This document shows, piece by piece, positions 43,771-51,105 of a stretch of 64,000 bases of DNA. Every line of letters starts with the position of its first letter. Position 1 is the first letter of the stretch. A program made the translations under genes and the position numbers. Source of the stretch: Pigmentiphaga kullae (GTDB lineage: Bacteria; Pseudomonadota; Gammaproteobacteria; Burkholderiales; Burkholderiaceae_B). The stretch spans positions 992,001-1,056,000 of the forward strand of contig NZ_SGXC01000002.1 in assembly GCF_004216695.1 (NCBI RefSeq), in the 5' to 3' direction. The notes beneath the pieces were generated by a model. The model made no database searches. It worked only from the letters and a program-made list of their open reading frames with translations, and was not told the DNA's origin.

Positions 43771-44964
43771 ATGTCTGAACAACAGGCCCGCTTGCCCTTG
43801 ACCGGCATACGCGTGCTCGACCTGACGCGCGTGCGCGCCGGCCCGACCGCCGTGCGCGTCCTGGCGGACTGGGGCGCCGACGTGGTCAAGATCGAGGAGC
43901 CGGTCGACCCCGAGCACGAGAACGAGATGGGCGGCATGCGCCTGGGGCCGGACTACCAGAACCTGCACCGCAACAAGCGCAGCATCACGCTCAACCTGAA
44001 ATCGGACCAAGGCCGCGCGCTGTTCCTGGATCTGGCCGCGCAGGCCGACGTCGTCGTCGAGAACTACCGCCCCGACGTCAAGGATAGACTGGGCATCGAC
44101 TACGACACGCTCCGCGCCCGCAACCCGCGCCTGATCTACGCCAGCATCTCCGGCTTCGGCCAGGACGGCCCCTATGCGCGGCGCCCCGGCTACGACCAGA
44201 TCATCCAGGGCATGACCGGCATGATGTCCATCACCGGCCTGCCCGGCCACGGGCCGGTGCGCGCCGGCATCGCCATCGCCGACACGACGGCGGGCGTCTT
44301 CGGCGCGGTGGGCATCCTGACCGCGCTGTACGAACGCGAGAAGACGGGACAGGGGCAATGGGTGCGGACCTCGCTGCTGGAGTCGCTGCTGGCGACCATG
44401 GACTTCCAGTGCGCCCGGTATCTGGTGGCTGGCGAGATTCCCGTTCAGGCCGGCAACGACCACCCCACCATCATCCCCACCGGCGTGTTCGACACGCAGG
44501 ACGGACAGGTCAACATCTGCGTGTCGGGCACCGTGATGTGGAAACGCTTCTGCCACGCCATGGGCCGGGAACGCTGGCTGGACGATCCGCGCTTCGCCAC
44601 CAACAAGAACCGCTCGGCCAACCGCCGCGAACTCAACGACGAGATCGCCGCCGTGTTCGCCACGCAGACCAATGAACACTGGATCGAACACCTGAACGCC
44701 AGCGGCCTGGCCTGCGGCGCCGTCAACAACGTCAAGCAGGCCTTCGACGACGCGCAGGTGCGGCACCTGGGCATCGCCTGGCCCGTCGCGCACGAGAAGC
44801 TGGGCGACATCCACCTGGTCGGCCAGCCCTTCAGCCTGGGCAACCACGAGGTTGGCGTGCGGCGCGTCGCCCCCATGCCCGGCCAGGACAACGAGGCCAT
44901 TCTTGCCGAGATCGGCATCCAGGGCGACACCCTGCAGCAACTCAGGAGCGAACATGTCATCTGA
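43771..44964 (+). CDS. CoA-transferase family III (CaiB/BaiF) protein
   Basis: A 397-residue class III CoA-transferase. It starts with LTGIRVLDLTRVRAGPTAVR, followed by GADVVKIEEP near 42, NKRSITLNLKSDQGRALFLD near 69 and DVVVENYRPDVKDRLGIDY near 94. ASISGFGQDGPYARRPGYD lies near 125-143, and the conserved catalytic Asp is in YD-QIIQ. It moves CoA between an acyl-CoA donor and a carboxylic acid. It follows the Bug gene by 16 bp and overlaps the next gene by 11 bp. Confidence 0.9.
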   Translation: MSEQQARLPLTGIRVLDLTRVRAGPTAVRVLADWGADVVKIEEPVDPEHENEMGGMRLGPDYQNLHRNKRSITLNLKSDQGRALFLDLAAQADVVVENYRPDVKDRLGIDYDTLRARNPRLIYASISGFGQDGPYARRPGYDQIIQGMTGMMSITGLPGHGPVRAGIAIADTTAGVFGAVGILTALYEREKTGQGQWVRTSLLESLLATMDFQCARYLVAGEIPVQAGNDHPTIIPTGVFDTQDGQVNICVSGTVMWKRFCHAMGRERWLDDPRFATNKNRSANRRELNDEIAAVFATQTNEHWIEHLNASGLACGAVNNVKQAFDDAQVRHLGIAWPVAHEKLGDIHLVGQPFSLGNHEVGVRRVAPMPGQDNEAILAEIGIQGDTLQQLRSEHVI

Positions 44965-45739
44965 AGCCCGGCCCGGCCGCATCCACGTCGCCGTCGAGCA
45001 GCACCTGGGCCGCGTCGTGATCGACCACCCGGCCAAGCACAACGCGCTGACCTTCGACATGTGGCAGTCCCTGCCCGGACTGCTGGACGAACTGGAAAGC
45101 CGCGACGACGTGCGCGCCATCGTGTTCGAGGGCGCGGGCGACCGCGCCTTCGCCTCGGGCTCGGACATCTCGCAGTTCGGCGAACAGCGCGACACAGAGG
45201 AGAACGTGCGCCGCTACAACGCCACCGTCGAACGCGCCATCGGCCGCATCGGCGCCGTGCGCAAACCCACGCTGGCCTTCATCAACGGCTATTGCTTCGG
45301 CGGCGGCGTCGCCATCGCCCTGCATTGCGACATGCGCTATGGCAACGAACAGGCGCAGTTCTGCATCCCCGCCGGCAAGGTGGGCGTGGGCTACCACGAG
45401 CTCTGGCTGCACCGGTTGGCGCAACTGGTGGGGCCGGCCCACGCCAAGGAAATCATGTTCACCGCCCGCCGCTACACGGCCGACGAAGCCCGGCAGATGG
45501 GCCTCGTCAACCGTATCCAGACGCGCGAGGAAACGCTGGACCTCGCGCGCACCATCGCCGGCCTGGCGCCGCTGACGCACCGCGCGTCCAAGCTCGCCAT
45601 CGAAACCTCCACCGCCCCGGACGGACGGGACTGGCAGGCCTGCAAGGACGCGATCCTGGACTGCTTCCGCAGCGCCGACTACGTCGAAGGACGCGAGGCC
45701 TTCACCGGCAAGCGGACACCGGTGTTCCGTGGCAAGTGA
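44954..45739 (+). CDS. Enoyl-CoA hydratase/isomerase family protein
   Basis: A 261-residue crotonase-fold enzyme. VVIDHPAKHNALTFDMWQSL is near 20-39, the oxyanion-hole segments are DRAFASGSDISQF near 68-80 and YCFGGGVAIALHCDMRYG near 114-131. The position of the first catalytic Glu is occupied by KVGVGYHELWLHRL near 142. It hydrates or isomerises an acyl-CoA made by the neighbouring CoA-transferases. ATG 44954 overlaps the end of the first CoA-transferase gene. Confidence 0.9.
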   Translation: MSSEARPGRIHVAVEQHLGRVVIDHPAKHNALTFDMWQSLPGLLDELESRDDVRAIVFEGAGDRAFASGSDISQFGEQRDTEENVRRYNATVERAIGRIGAVRKPTLAFINGYCFGGGVAIALHCDMRYGNEQAQFCIPAGKVGVGYHELWLHRLAQLVGPAHAKEIMFTARRYTADEARQMGLVNRIQTREETLDLARTIAGLAPLTHRASKLAIETSTAPDGRDWQACKDAILDCFRSADYVEGREAFTGKRTPVFRGK

Positions 45740-47126
45740 ACACGCGGGCGCCCCGGAGCGGCGCGTCCGCGCCATCGCCGACGACCTGCTGGCCGGCGCG
45801 GGCCTGCCCGGCCTGACGGCGTTCACGCTGGCCGGCCCGCGCCCGGCGCTGGACTCGCCGCTGCCATTGGCGGACATCGCCTCGGCCTTCCAACTGGCGG
45901 TGGCCCATGGCACCACGCTGGTCGCCCAGGGCACGCCCCGCGCGCACTACGAGGTGTCGCCCGCACAGGCGCTGGCCGGGCTGGAACCCACGCACTTCCA
46001 GCGCATCCACGACCATCGCTTTCCCCAGTCGTCGCACGGCAAGGAACTGAAGTCCGACTTCTATCCCACCGCCGACGGTCGGTGGTTCCTGCCTTCCGGC
46101 TCCTATCCCCATCTGCGTGACGGCACCCTGGCCTTGCTGAATTGCGCCAATACGGCGCCCGCCCTGGCCGCGGCCATACGGCGCTGGCCGGCCCAGGAAC
46201 TGGAGGACGCGGTGGCCGGACACGGCCTGCCCGGCGCCTGGGCTCGAACGCCCGAAGCCTGGCTGGCCAGCGACGCGGGCGCCGCCATCGCCTCGGCGCC
46301 GCTGCTGACGGTGCGGCCGCTGCGCGCCGGCGCGCCGGTTGTGGGCGGCTTGGCCGGATTGCGGGTCCTGGACCTGTCCCACGTCATTGCCGGGCCGGTG
46401 GTCGCCCGCCACTTCGCCTTCCACGGCGGCGACGTCCTGCGGATCTCGTCGCCCGCCCAACCCGACCCGCTGCCGCAGATCCTGGACACCGGCATAGGCA
46501 AGCGCAACGCCTTCACCGACTTCAACGACCCGGACGACCTCGCCCGCGTGCGGGTGCTGGCCACCGACGCCGACATCGTCGTCGACTCGTGGCGGCCCGG
46601 CGCGCTCGCCCGCTTCGGCCTGGACGCCGCCGGCCTGCTGCCGCGCGCCGGTCGCGACTTCGTCCACGTCAGCGTGAGCGCCTACGGCCACGACGGCCCC
46701 TGGGGAACACGCAAGGCCTTCGACCAGGTGGTACAGGCCGCCACCGGCATCGCCGCGCTGCACGCGCGGGACGGCAAGCCCCGGCTGTCGCCCACCCGCC
46801 TCCTGACCGACTACCTGACCGGCCAACTCGGCATACTCGGCACGCTGGCCGCGCTGCGTCAGCGGCAGCAGTCCGGCGGCAGTTGGGAGGTCCGGGTATC
46901 ATTGGCGCGAGTGGCGACGTACCTGCTGGCCTGGGCCGACCCGTCGCACCGGGGCGGCGACGCCTTCGACGCCCTGGCGCCCCAACTGGTCACCCGCCAC
47001 GGCCCGTTCGGCACCACCCACCACGTAGCGCCCGCCGTCGCCGGCCTGGACGACGGGACAACCCCCGGTCCCCATCCCCTGGGCAGCTCGCCCGCGGCCT
47101 GGGCACCTTCCCCTCTTCGGCCATGA
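45729..47126 (+). CDS. Second CoA-transferase family III protein, divergent
   Basis: A 465-residue CaiB-like protein from GTG 45729, overlapping the previous stop by 11 bp. The first 190 residues form a partial N-terminal repeat-like domain. The recognisable core follows: LAGLRVLDLSHVIAGPVVAR near 215, GDVLRISSPAQPD near 239, DIVVDSWRPGALARFGLDAA near 280 and VSVSAYGHDGPWGTRKAFDQ near 312. The catalytic Asp is kept in AFDQVVQ. The longer N terminus and less conserved first half suggest a two-domain member. Confidence 0.85.
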   Translation: MASEHAGAPERRVRAIADDLLAGAGLPGLTAFTLAGPRPALDSPLPLADIASAFQLAVAHGTTLVAQGTPRAHYEVSPAQALAGLEPTHFQRIHDHRFPQSSHGKELKSDFYPTADGRWFLPSGSYPHLRDGTLALLNCANTAPALAAAIRRWPAQELEDAVAGHGLPGAWARTPEAWLASDAGAAIASAPLLTVRPLRAGAPVVGGLAGLRVLDLSHVIAGPVVARHFAFHGGDVLRISSPAQPDPLPQILDTGIGKRNAFTDFNDPDDLARVRVLATDADIVVDSWRPGALARFGLDAAGLLPRAGRDFVHVSVSAYGHDGPWGTRKAFDQVVQAATGIAALHARDGKPRLSPTRLLTDYLTGQLGILGTLAALRQRQQSGGSWEVRVSLARVATYLLAWADPSHRGGDAFDALAPQLVTRHGPFGTTHHVAPAVAGLDDGTTPGPHPLGSSPAAWAPSPLRP

Positions 47127-48052
47127 CACTGAAACAGCTCGAAGCGTTCTACCTGGCGGCCACCAGCCCCAACTTCATGATCGCCGCCGAACGCCTGCAC
47201 ATCTCCGTCTCGACCCTGTCCAAGCGCATCACCGACCTCGAACACAGCCTGCGCAGCATCCTGTTCGACCGCAGCTCCTTGCGCGCCCGCCTGACCAGCG
47301 AAGGCGAACAACTGCTGCCGCACGTCGAACAACTGCTCAAACAGGCCAACGTCGTCGCCGGCATGGGCCGGCAGGCCGAGATCCTGCGCGGCCGCTGCCA
47401 CTTCGGCGTAGGGGAATTGAGCGCCCTGACCTGGCTGCCCACCTTCATCGCCCGCCTGCAAACCGCCCACCCCGACCTGCAACTGGACCCCGTGGTCGAA
47501 GCCGGCAGCTCGCTCGGCAACCTCGCCCGGCGCGTGGCCGAAGGCGACCTGGACTTCGCCGTCATCGCCAACCGCCCCTCCGACAACCGCATCAAGGCCG
47601 AATACCTCGGCAGCGCCGGCTTCGCCTGGGTCTGCTCCCCCGCCCTGCACCGCCAGGGCGAAGGCCGGCTGCCGGCCCTGCTGCCCGATTGCGCGCTGAT
47701 CTCGCTACCGCCCTCCAGCGGCACCGCCCTCATCATCGAACAATCCCTCCAGTCCATCGACGCCACCGTGGCGCGGCGCCTGCACTGCAACAGCTGGGCC
47801 GTCATCGCCCAACTGCTGATACAGGGACTGGGACTGGGCGTGCTGCCCGAATCCTGGGCCGACCAACTCGTCCAGGCCGGCCTGCTCGTGCGGCTGCGCG
47901 GCACGCCTCCCCTGGCGGCGCTGGACTACTTCCTGATCTCGCGCGAACGCGACCTGCGGCCCCTGGTCGGCGCCTGCCTGGACATCGCCTGCGAAGTCGT
48001 CAACTTCAAGCCGACCGACATCGGCTTTTTGCACACCGGCACGCGCGCCTGA
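47123..48052 (+). CDS. LysR-family regulator at the end of the catabolic operon
   Basis: A 309-residue LysR protein beginning MTLKQLEAFYLAATSPNFMI, with HTH core HISVSTLSKRITDLEHSLRS. The ATG overlaps the CoA-transferase stop (ATGA), so it is cotranslated with the enzymes and not divergent from them. It probably regulates the operon it closes. This location is unusual for a LysR. Confidence 0.88.
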   Translation: MTLKQLEAFYLAATSPNFMIAAERLHISVSTLSKRITDLEHSLRSILFDRSSLRARLTSEGEQLLPHVEQLLKQANVVAGMGRQAEILRGRCHFGVGELSALTWLPTFIARLQTAHPDLQLDPVVEAGSSLGNLARRVAEGDLDFAVIANRPSDNRIKAEYLGSAGFAWVCSPALHRQGEGRLPALLPDCALISLPPSSGTALIIEQSLQSIDATVARRLHCNSWAVIAQLLIQGLGLGVLPESWADQLVQAGLLVRLRGTPPLAALDYFLISRERDLRPLVGACLDIACEVVNFKPTDIGFLHTGTRA

Positions 48053-48055
48053 ACC

Positions 48056-48559
48056 CTATTGATGGTCCTCGTGCTTCGGCTGGTTGCGGTTATGCGTGAG
48101 CTTGCGCAGCAGCGCCAGGATGAACAGCGCGAACAGCGTGCTGACAATGGCGGTCATCTCCCGCCCCATGCCCGCTGCGATGCCGATGGCGGCCGTCAGC
48201 CAGATACTGGCTGCCGTGGTCAGGCCGTGGATCTCGCGGCCGTTTGACTTCAGGATGGCGCCGGCGCCGAGGAAGCCTATGCCGGCGATAACGCCCTGCA
48301 GAACGCGACTCATGTCGGCTACTTCCATGCCGCCTTGCAGGGGGACGAGAACGAACAGTGCGGCGCCCAGGGCGACCAGCATGTGGGTGCGAAGGCCGGC
48401 GGCGTTGCCGCGTAGTTCACGCTCCAGGCCTAGTAGGCCACCCAGGGTCATGGCGACTAGAAGGCGGACGAAGACGCGGGTTAGTTCGGCTATGTCGGGG
48501 ATGTCGGAGAATTCGCTGGAGGCGGTGGTCCAGATTTGGGTCCAGAGGGGGGTGTCCAT
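48056..48559 (-). CDS. MgtC/SapB-family membrane protein
   Basis: A 167-residue membrane protein with four to five hydrophobic segments. Signatures are [20 protein letters not shown] near 27, [20 protein letters not shown] near 47, [20 protein letters not shown] near 86 and [20 protein letters not shown] near 111. MgtC homologues modulate Mg2+ stress, acid tolerance and ATP synthase. It is short compared with full MgtC, lacking the C-terminal soluble domain. It is the last backbone gene before island 2. Confidence 0.88.
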   Translation of the reverse strand: MDTPLWTQIWTTASSEFSDIPDIAELTRVFVRLLVAMTLGGLLGLERELRGNAAGLRTHMLVALGAALFVLVPLQGGMEVADMSRVLQGVIAGIGFLGAGAILKSNGREIHGLTTAASIWLTAAIGIAAGMGREMTAIVSTLFALFILALLRKLTHNRNQPKHEDHQ

Positions 48560-48807
48560 GGGTGGCCTTTTCTATTCGGATAATCGTCAGCCTACGGGTA
48601 GGCTGGTTGGATGCGCAGTCACAGAGCATTCACGCTCGTAACAAGGTGTAGAGTCAGTAAGTCGAATAGGCCCAACGCTAAGCTTGTTCTCAGATGCCTA
48701 GGCTCACAGTTATAGGCACTTCCTCTTCCGGGTCATATAGTGAACGTCAGCTTCGGCCAGAGGCGAACGTCGGCCAACACCGTTCGATGGACGGTTGGAC
48801 GGCACAG
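48560..48807. other. Left junction zone of island 2
   Basis: No gene is supported in these 248 bp. The composition shifts from GC-rich to AT-rich here. I found no direct repeat matching the right end near 56.0 kb. Confidence 0.5.
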
Positions 48808-49602
48808 CTACGGTCTAGCCTTTGCCCCTGCTTTGATCTGCGACAAGTGTTCTCGGTAGCCGGCTACCAGCTTCTTGGGGATGAAGACGTACTTAAGCAA
48901 CTCGTCGAGCATTTCCGGATAGAGATACAGCACCGAGTTCTGCGCATTTAGGTGGTTCTTTGCCTTCACCGTAGTTCGCTTCCGAATGCCGAAACACGGG
49001 TTATGCCATAGCAATGCTGAGTGACTTGGGTGCTTGCGGTCAGTGATAATCTTCTCCAAAAGACCGCCATGTAGTCGGAACTTGTACCGCGGCTTGGCCT
49101 CGCTAGAGGCCAAATCCGACCAGGCATCTTCAAGAAGTTTCTGCTCATCAAGCGGAAGCTGCTTTCCAAAGACATCCAAGACTTGGCAGTACCTGCGAAC
49201 CTCCCAAACAGCCAAGTCGAGATCGACAAGTATGTGGCCGTACACATGAAAAGGAATGTCGATGTATCGAAACTCGCCGACCTCCGCAAGGTGGTCTATG
49301 AACCTCCGGCTTCTCTTCGAAAATTTTAGCTCAAACGGCAAGGATTGCATAAGAGACAAGGCTTGGGCCAAGTCATGACCCACCCTATCCGCCTTTATGC
49401 GATTGTAGAGAAGGATCGCCTTTAGATACTTCTCTATCGCTTGATGTGAAGACCAAAGAAACTGAGGGAACAGTTCGTGGCGGCATGCCAATCGCGCGGC
49501 AATGTAGTCTCGGTCGGCCTGATCTCGGAATGACTGCGTGCCGAATGCATTGATGCATCGATCTAGCTTGTCTTGTTCATTCGCGTAGGAAGCGAAGGAC
49601 AT
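48808..49602 (-). CDS. HEPN-domain-like protein
   Basis: A 264-residue helical protein. Residues about 45-80 read FPQFLWSSHQAIEKYLKAIL then DRVGHDLAQAL, the pattern of HEPN domains (paired helices with E-K-x-L-K-A and H-D-L). The second half (about 150-264) has no recognised domain. Many HEPN proteins are RNases of defence or toxin systems. The usual R-x4-6-H catalytic pair is not obvious, so the activity is uncertain. It lies at the left end of island 2 on the minus strand and is AT-shifted like its neighbours. Confidence 0.62.
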   Translation of the reverse strand: MSFASYANEQDKLDRCINAFGTQSFRDQADRDYIAARLACRHELFPQFLWSSHQAIEKYLKAILLYNRIKADRVGHDLAQALSLMQSLPFELKFSKRSRRFIDHLAEVGEFRYIDIPFHVYGHILVDLDLAVWEVRRYCQVLDVFGKQLPLDEQKLLEDAWSDLASSEAKPRYKFRLHGGLLEKIITDRKHPSHSALLWHNPCFGIRKRTTVKAKNHLNAQNSVLYLYPEMLDELLKYVFIPKKLVAGYREHLSQIKAGAKARP

Positions 49603-49765
49603 ATTGTTGACCCCTGGATCCGGTTATACGACTTATCCACAGCGTACCGTATGGCGAGCTATCCCCTTGATACAGCCTGATCTTAGGGCGGCTGGGGTCG
49701 GCTAACAAGCCGATGTATAACCGGGACCCAGGTGACCAACATAAGCACCGACAGAAACCCACTTA

Positions 49766-49824
49766 GGGTCGAAACAAGCTGCCATTTATGGACGGCTGCT
49801 TTCGACCCAAAGCAGCCATTCGCC
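49766..49824. repeat. Short dispersed element, copy C, with inverted repeat
   Basis: GGGTCGAAA (49766-49774) and TTTCGACCC (49800-49808) form a 9-bp inverted repeat, with GCTGCC/GGCTGC blocks between them. GCAGCCATTCG follows. The right half matches the core of copy A. Confidence 0.5.
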
Positions 49825-49893
49825 AAGGGTGCTCCATAGCGTTCAGGGCTGCTCAGCTGATGCGCTTACTCCTGTGCGAAAGCAACCTCAACT

Positions 49894-50211
49894 TCATGTC
49901 CAGGATCTCACGCTATTCAAGGTTTCCTTGTGCGCGTATGCCTCGGCCAAGTCGACATCGAATCGATTTGCAAGTGCGAAAACAAAGTTGAGGATGTCGG
50001 CGAGCTCATTGCCAATTTCATGGGTGTCTGAGCTTGGGTCTGTTTTTATGCCTTTGTGCTGCCGTACCGCCTTGAAAAGTTCGCCCACTTCTTCTCCAAG
50101 AAGCAAGCACTTTTCCAGTGCAGTCTCTTTATCAAAGCCTCGTTCCTTTTCCGTCTCCGCCACATACTTCTGAAAATAGCTCAGCCGATCGGTTCGGGAT
50201 GGAAGTTTCAT
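49894..50211 (-). CDS. MazG-type nucleotide pyrophosphohydrolase (MazZ-like candidate)
   Basis: A 105-residue all-alpha NTP pyrophosphohydrolase. The metal-binding pattern EExxE...ExxD is complete: E40, E41 and E44 in LLGEEVGELFKAVR, and E69 and D72 in EIGNELADILNF. Enzymes of this size hydrolyse (d)NTPs to monophosphates. Phage MazZ does this to (d)GTP in the 2-aminoadenine pathway, feeding PurZ. It is divergent from the kinase/PurZ-like operon across 324 bp, which makes a shared pathway plausible. Substrate preference cannot be read from the sequence, and a housekeeping role in removing bad nucleotides is an alternative. Confidence 0.85.
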   Translation of the reverse strand: MKLPSRTDRLSYFQKYVAETEKERGFDKETALEKCLLLGEEVGELFKAVRQHKGIKTDPSSDTHEIGNELADILNFVFALANRFDVDLAEAYAHKETLNSVRSWT

Positions 50212-50388
50212 GGGAGTGGATTCCTAATTGATTTGACGGATTGATATTTTTGAAAAATTTTGTTAAATAGTAGCTAACTAGGGGCGCAAGAGCAACCGGA
50301 GATGGGGTTTGCATTCGAGCATGGTTACGCTATAGCCACTACGATGCCCCATGCATAATCTCCCATTATCGCCCGGTTGCCCAGCAAA

Positions 50389-50417
50389 TTGAGGGAGCCC
50401 TGAGAGTTCTCTATATT
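50389..50417 (+). promoter_or_regulatory. Promoter of the kinase/PurZ-like operon
   Basis: TTGAGG (50389-50394), a 17-bp spacer and TATATT (50412-50417). A start near 50424 would give a leader of about 110 nt that includes the inverted repeat at 50487. Confidence 0.5.
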
Positions 50418-50486
50418 ATGAGTGGCGTACCACCTTGGATAGGCGAAACTCCCACAAGTCTCGTCGGGATTTATCGATACTGTCAC

Positions 50487-50512
50487 CCGTTTCCCCACTA
50501 GGAGGGAAACGG
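50487..50512 (+). promoter_or_regulatory. Leader inverted repeat before the kinase operon
   Basis: CCGTTTCCC and GGGAAACGG are perfect 9-bp arms with an 8-bp loop, 23 bp before ATG 50536. The loop and right arm contain AGGAGGG, so the hairpin would bury a Shine-Dalgarno-like sequence. No T-run follows, so it is not a simple terminator. It may be an operator or an RNA switch. Confidence 0.5.
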
Positions 50513-50535
50513 CCTAGAGTTCGATCGGGTGTGCT

Positions 50536-51105
50536 ATGAAAATTCTGCTGCTGTTGAGTGGCCCGTCTGCAGTAGGAAAAACGACGATATCCAGCGCGTT
50601 GCAAGATGCTTATCGATTCTCAAAGGTTTCGACCAGTACGCATTTAAAGAGTGTTGCTCTAGAGAAAGGGCTTATTCCCAGCAAGTCGACGCTCCAAGAG
50701 CTTGGCGATGAGCTTGATAAACAAACTGACTTCGCTTGGGTAGCCAATGATGTCGCTACGCCCGCTTTTGCAAATGCTGTAGGGAATGAGCGCTGGCTGC
50801 TGGATAGTGTGCGGAAGCGCCGGCAAGTCGAAATTTTCCGTGAGCGTTATGGAGATGCGGTTTTCCACTTGCATTTGTACGCTCCGGAAAACGTTTTGCG
50901 TGAACGATATGAGGCTCGAGCAAGAGCTGGAACATCGGATGAGGAAATCACACCATACGAACAAGCGATTACTCATCCCAACGAAATGGCTGCACGATGC
51001 CTGCGTGAGATTGCAGACAAGTCTTTCGATACAAATTCTGCATCAAGCAAGCTAGTGATTGAAGCAATCATTGAAGAATGCAAAAAACGGAGGAGTCATG
51101 CGTAG
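50536..51105 (+). CDS. P-loop nucleotide kinase-like protein
   Basis: A 189-residue P-loop protein with Walker A GPSAVGKT at 9-16 and LGDELDK at 56-62. A LID-like region follows, rich in Arg (RERYEARARAGTSDEE near 115-130). It looks like a nucleoside-monophosphate or deoxynucleotide kinase. It is a paralogue of the N-terminal domain of the next gene, where Walker A and LGDEMDK sit at the same residue numbers. It overlaps that gene by 8 bp, so the two are cotranslated. A likely job is to phosphorylate a purine (d)NMP made by its partner. The composition is AT-shifted. Confidence 0.75.
   Translation: MKILLLLSGPSAVGKTTISSALQDAYRFSKVSTSTHLKSVALEKGLIPSKSTLQELGDELDKQTDFAWVANDVATPAFANAVGNERWLLDSVRKRRQVEIFRERYGDAVFHLHLYAPENVLRERYEARARAGTSDEEITPYEQAITHPNEMAARCLREIADKSFDTNSASSKLVIEAIIEECKKRRSHA

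Larger units (their letters stand above)
50212..50535. other. Regulatory gap between mazG-like gene and kinase operon
   Basis: 324 bp, AT-rich near 50220-50280 and containing the promoter and hairpin listed separately. No gene is supported here. Confidence 0.6.
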
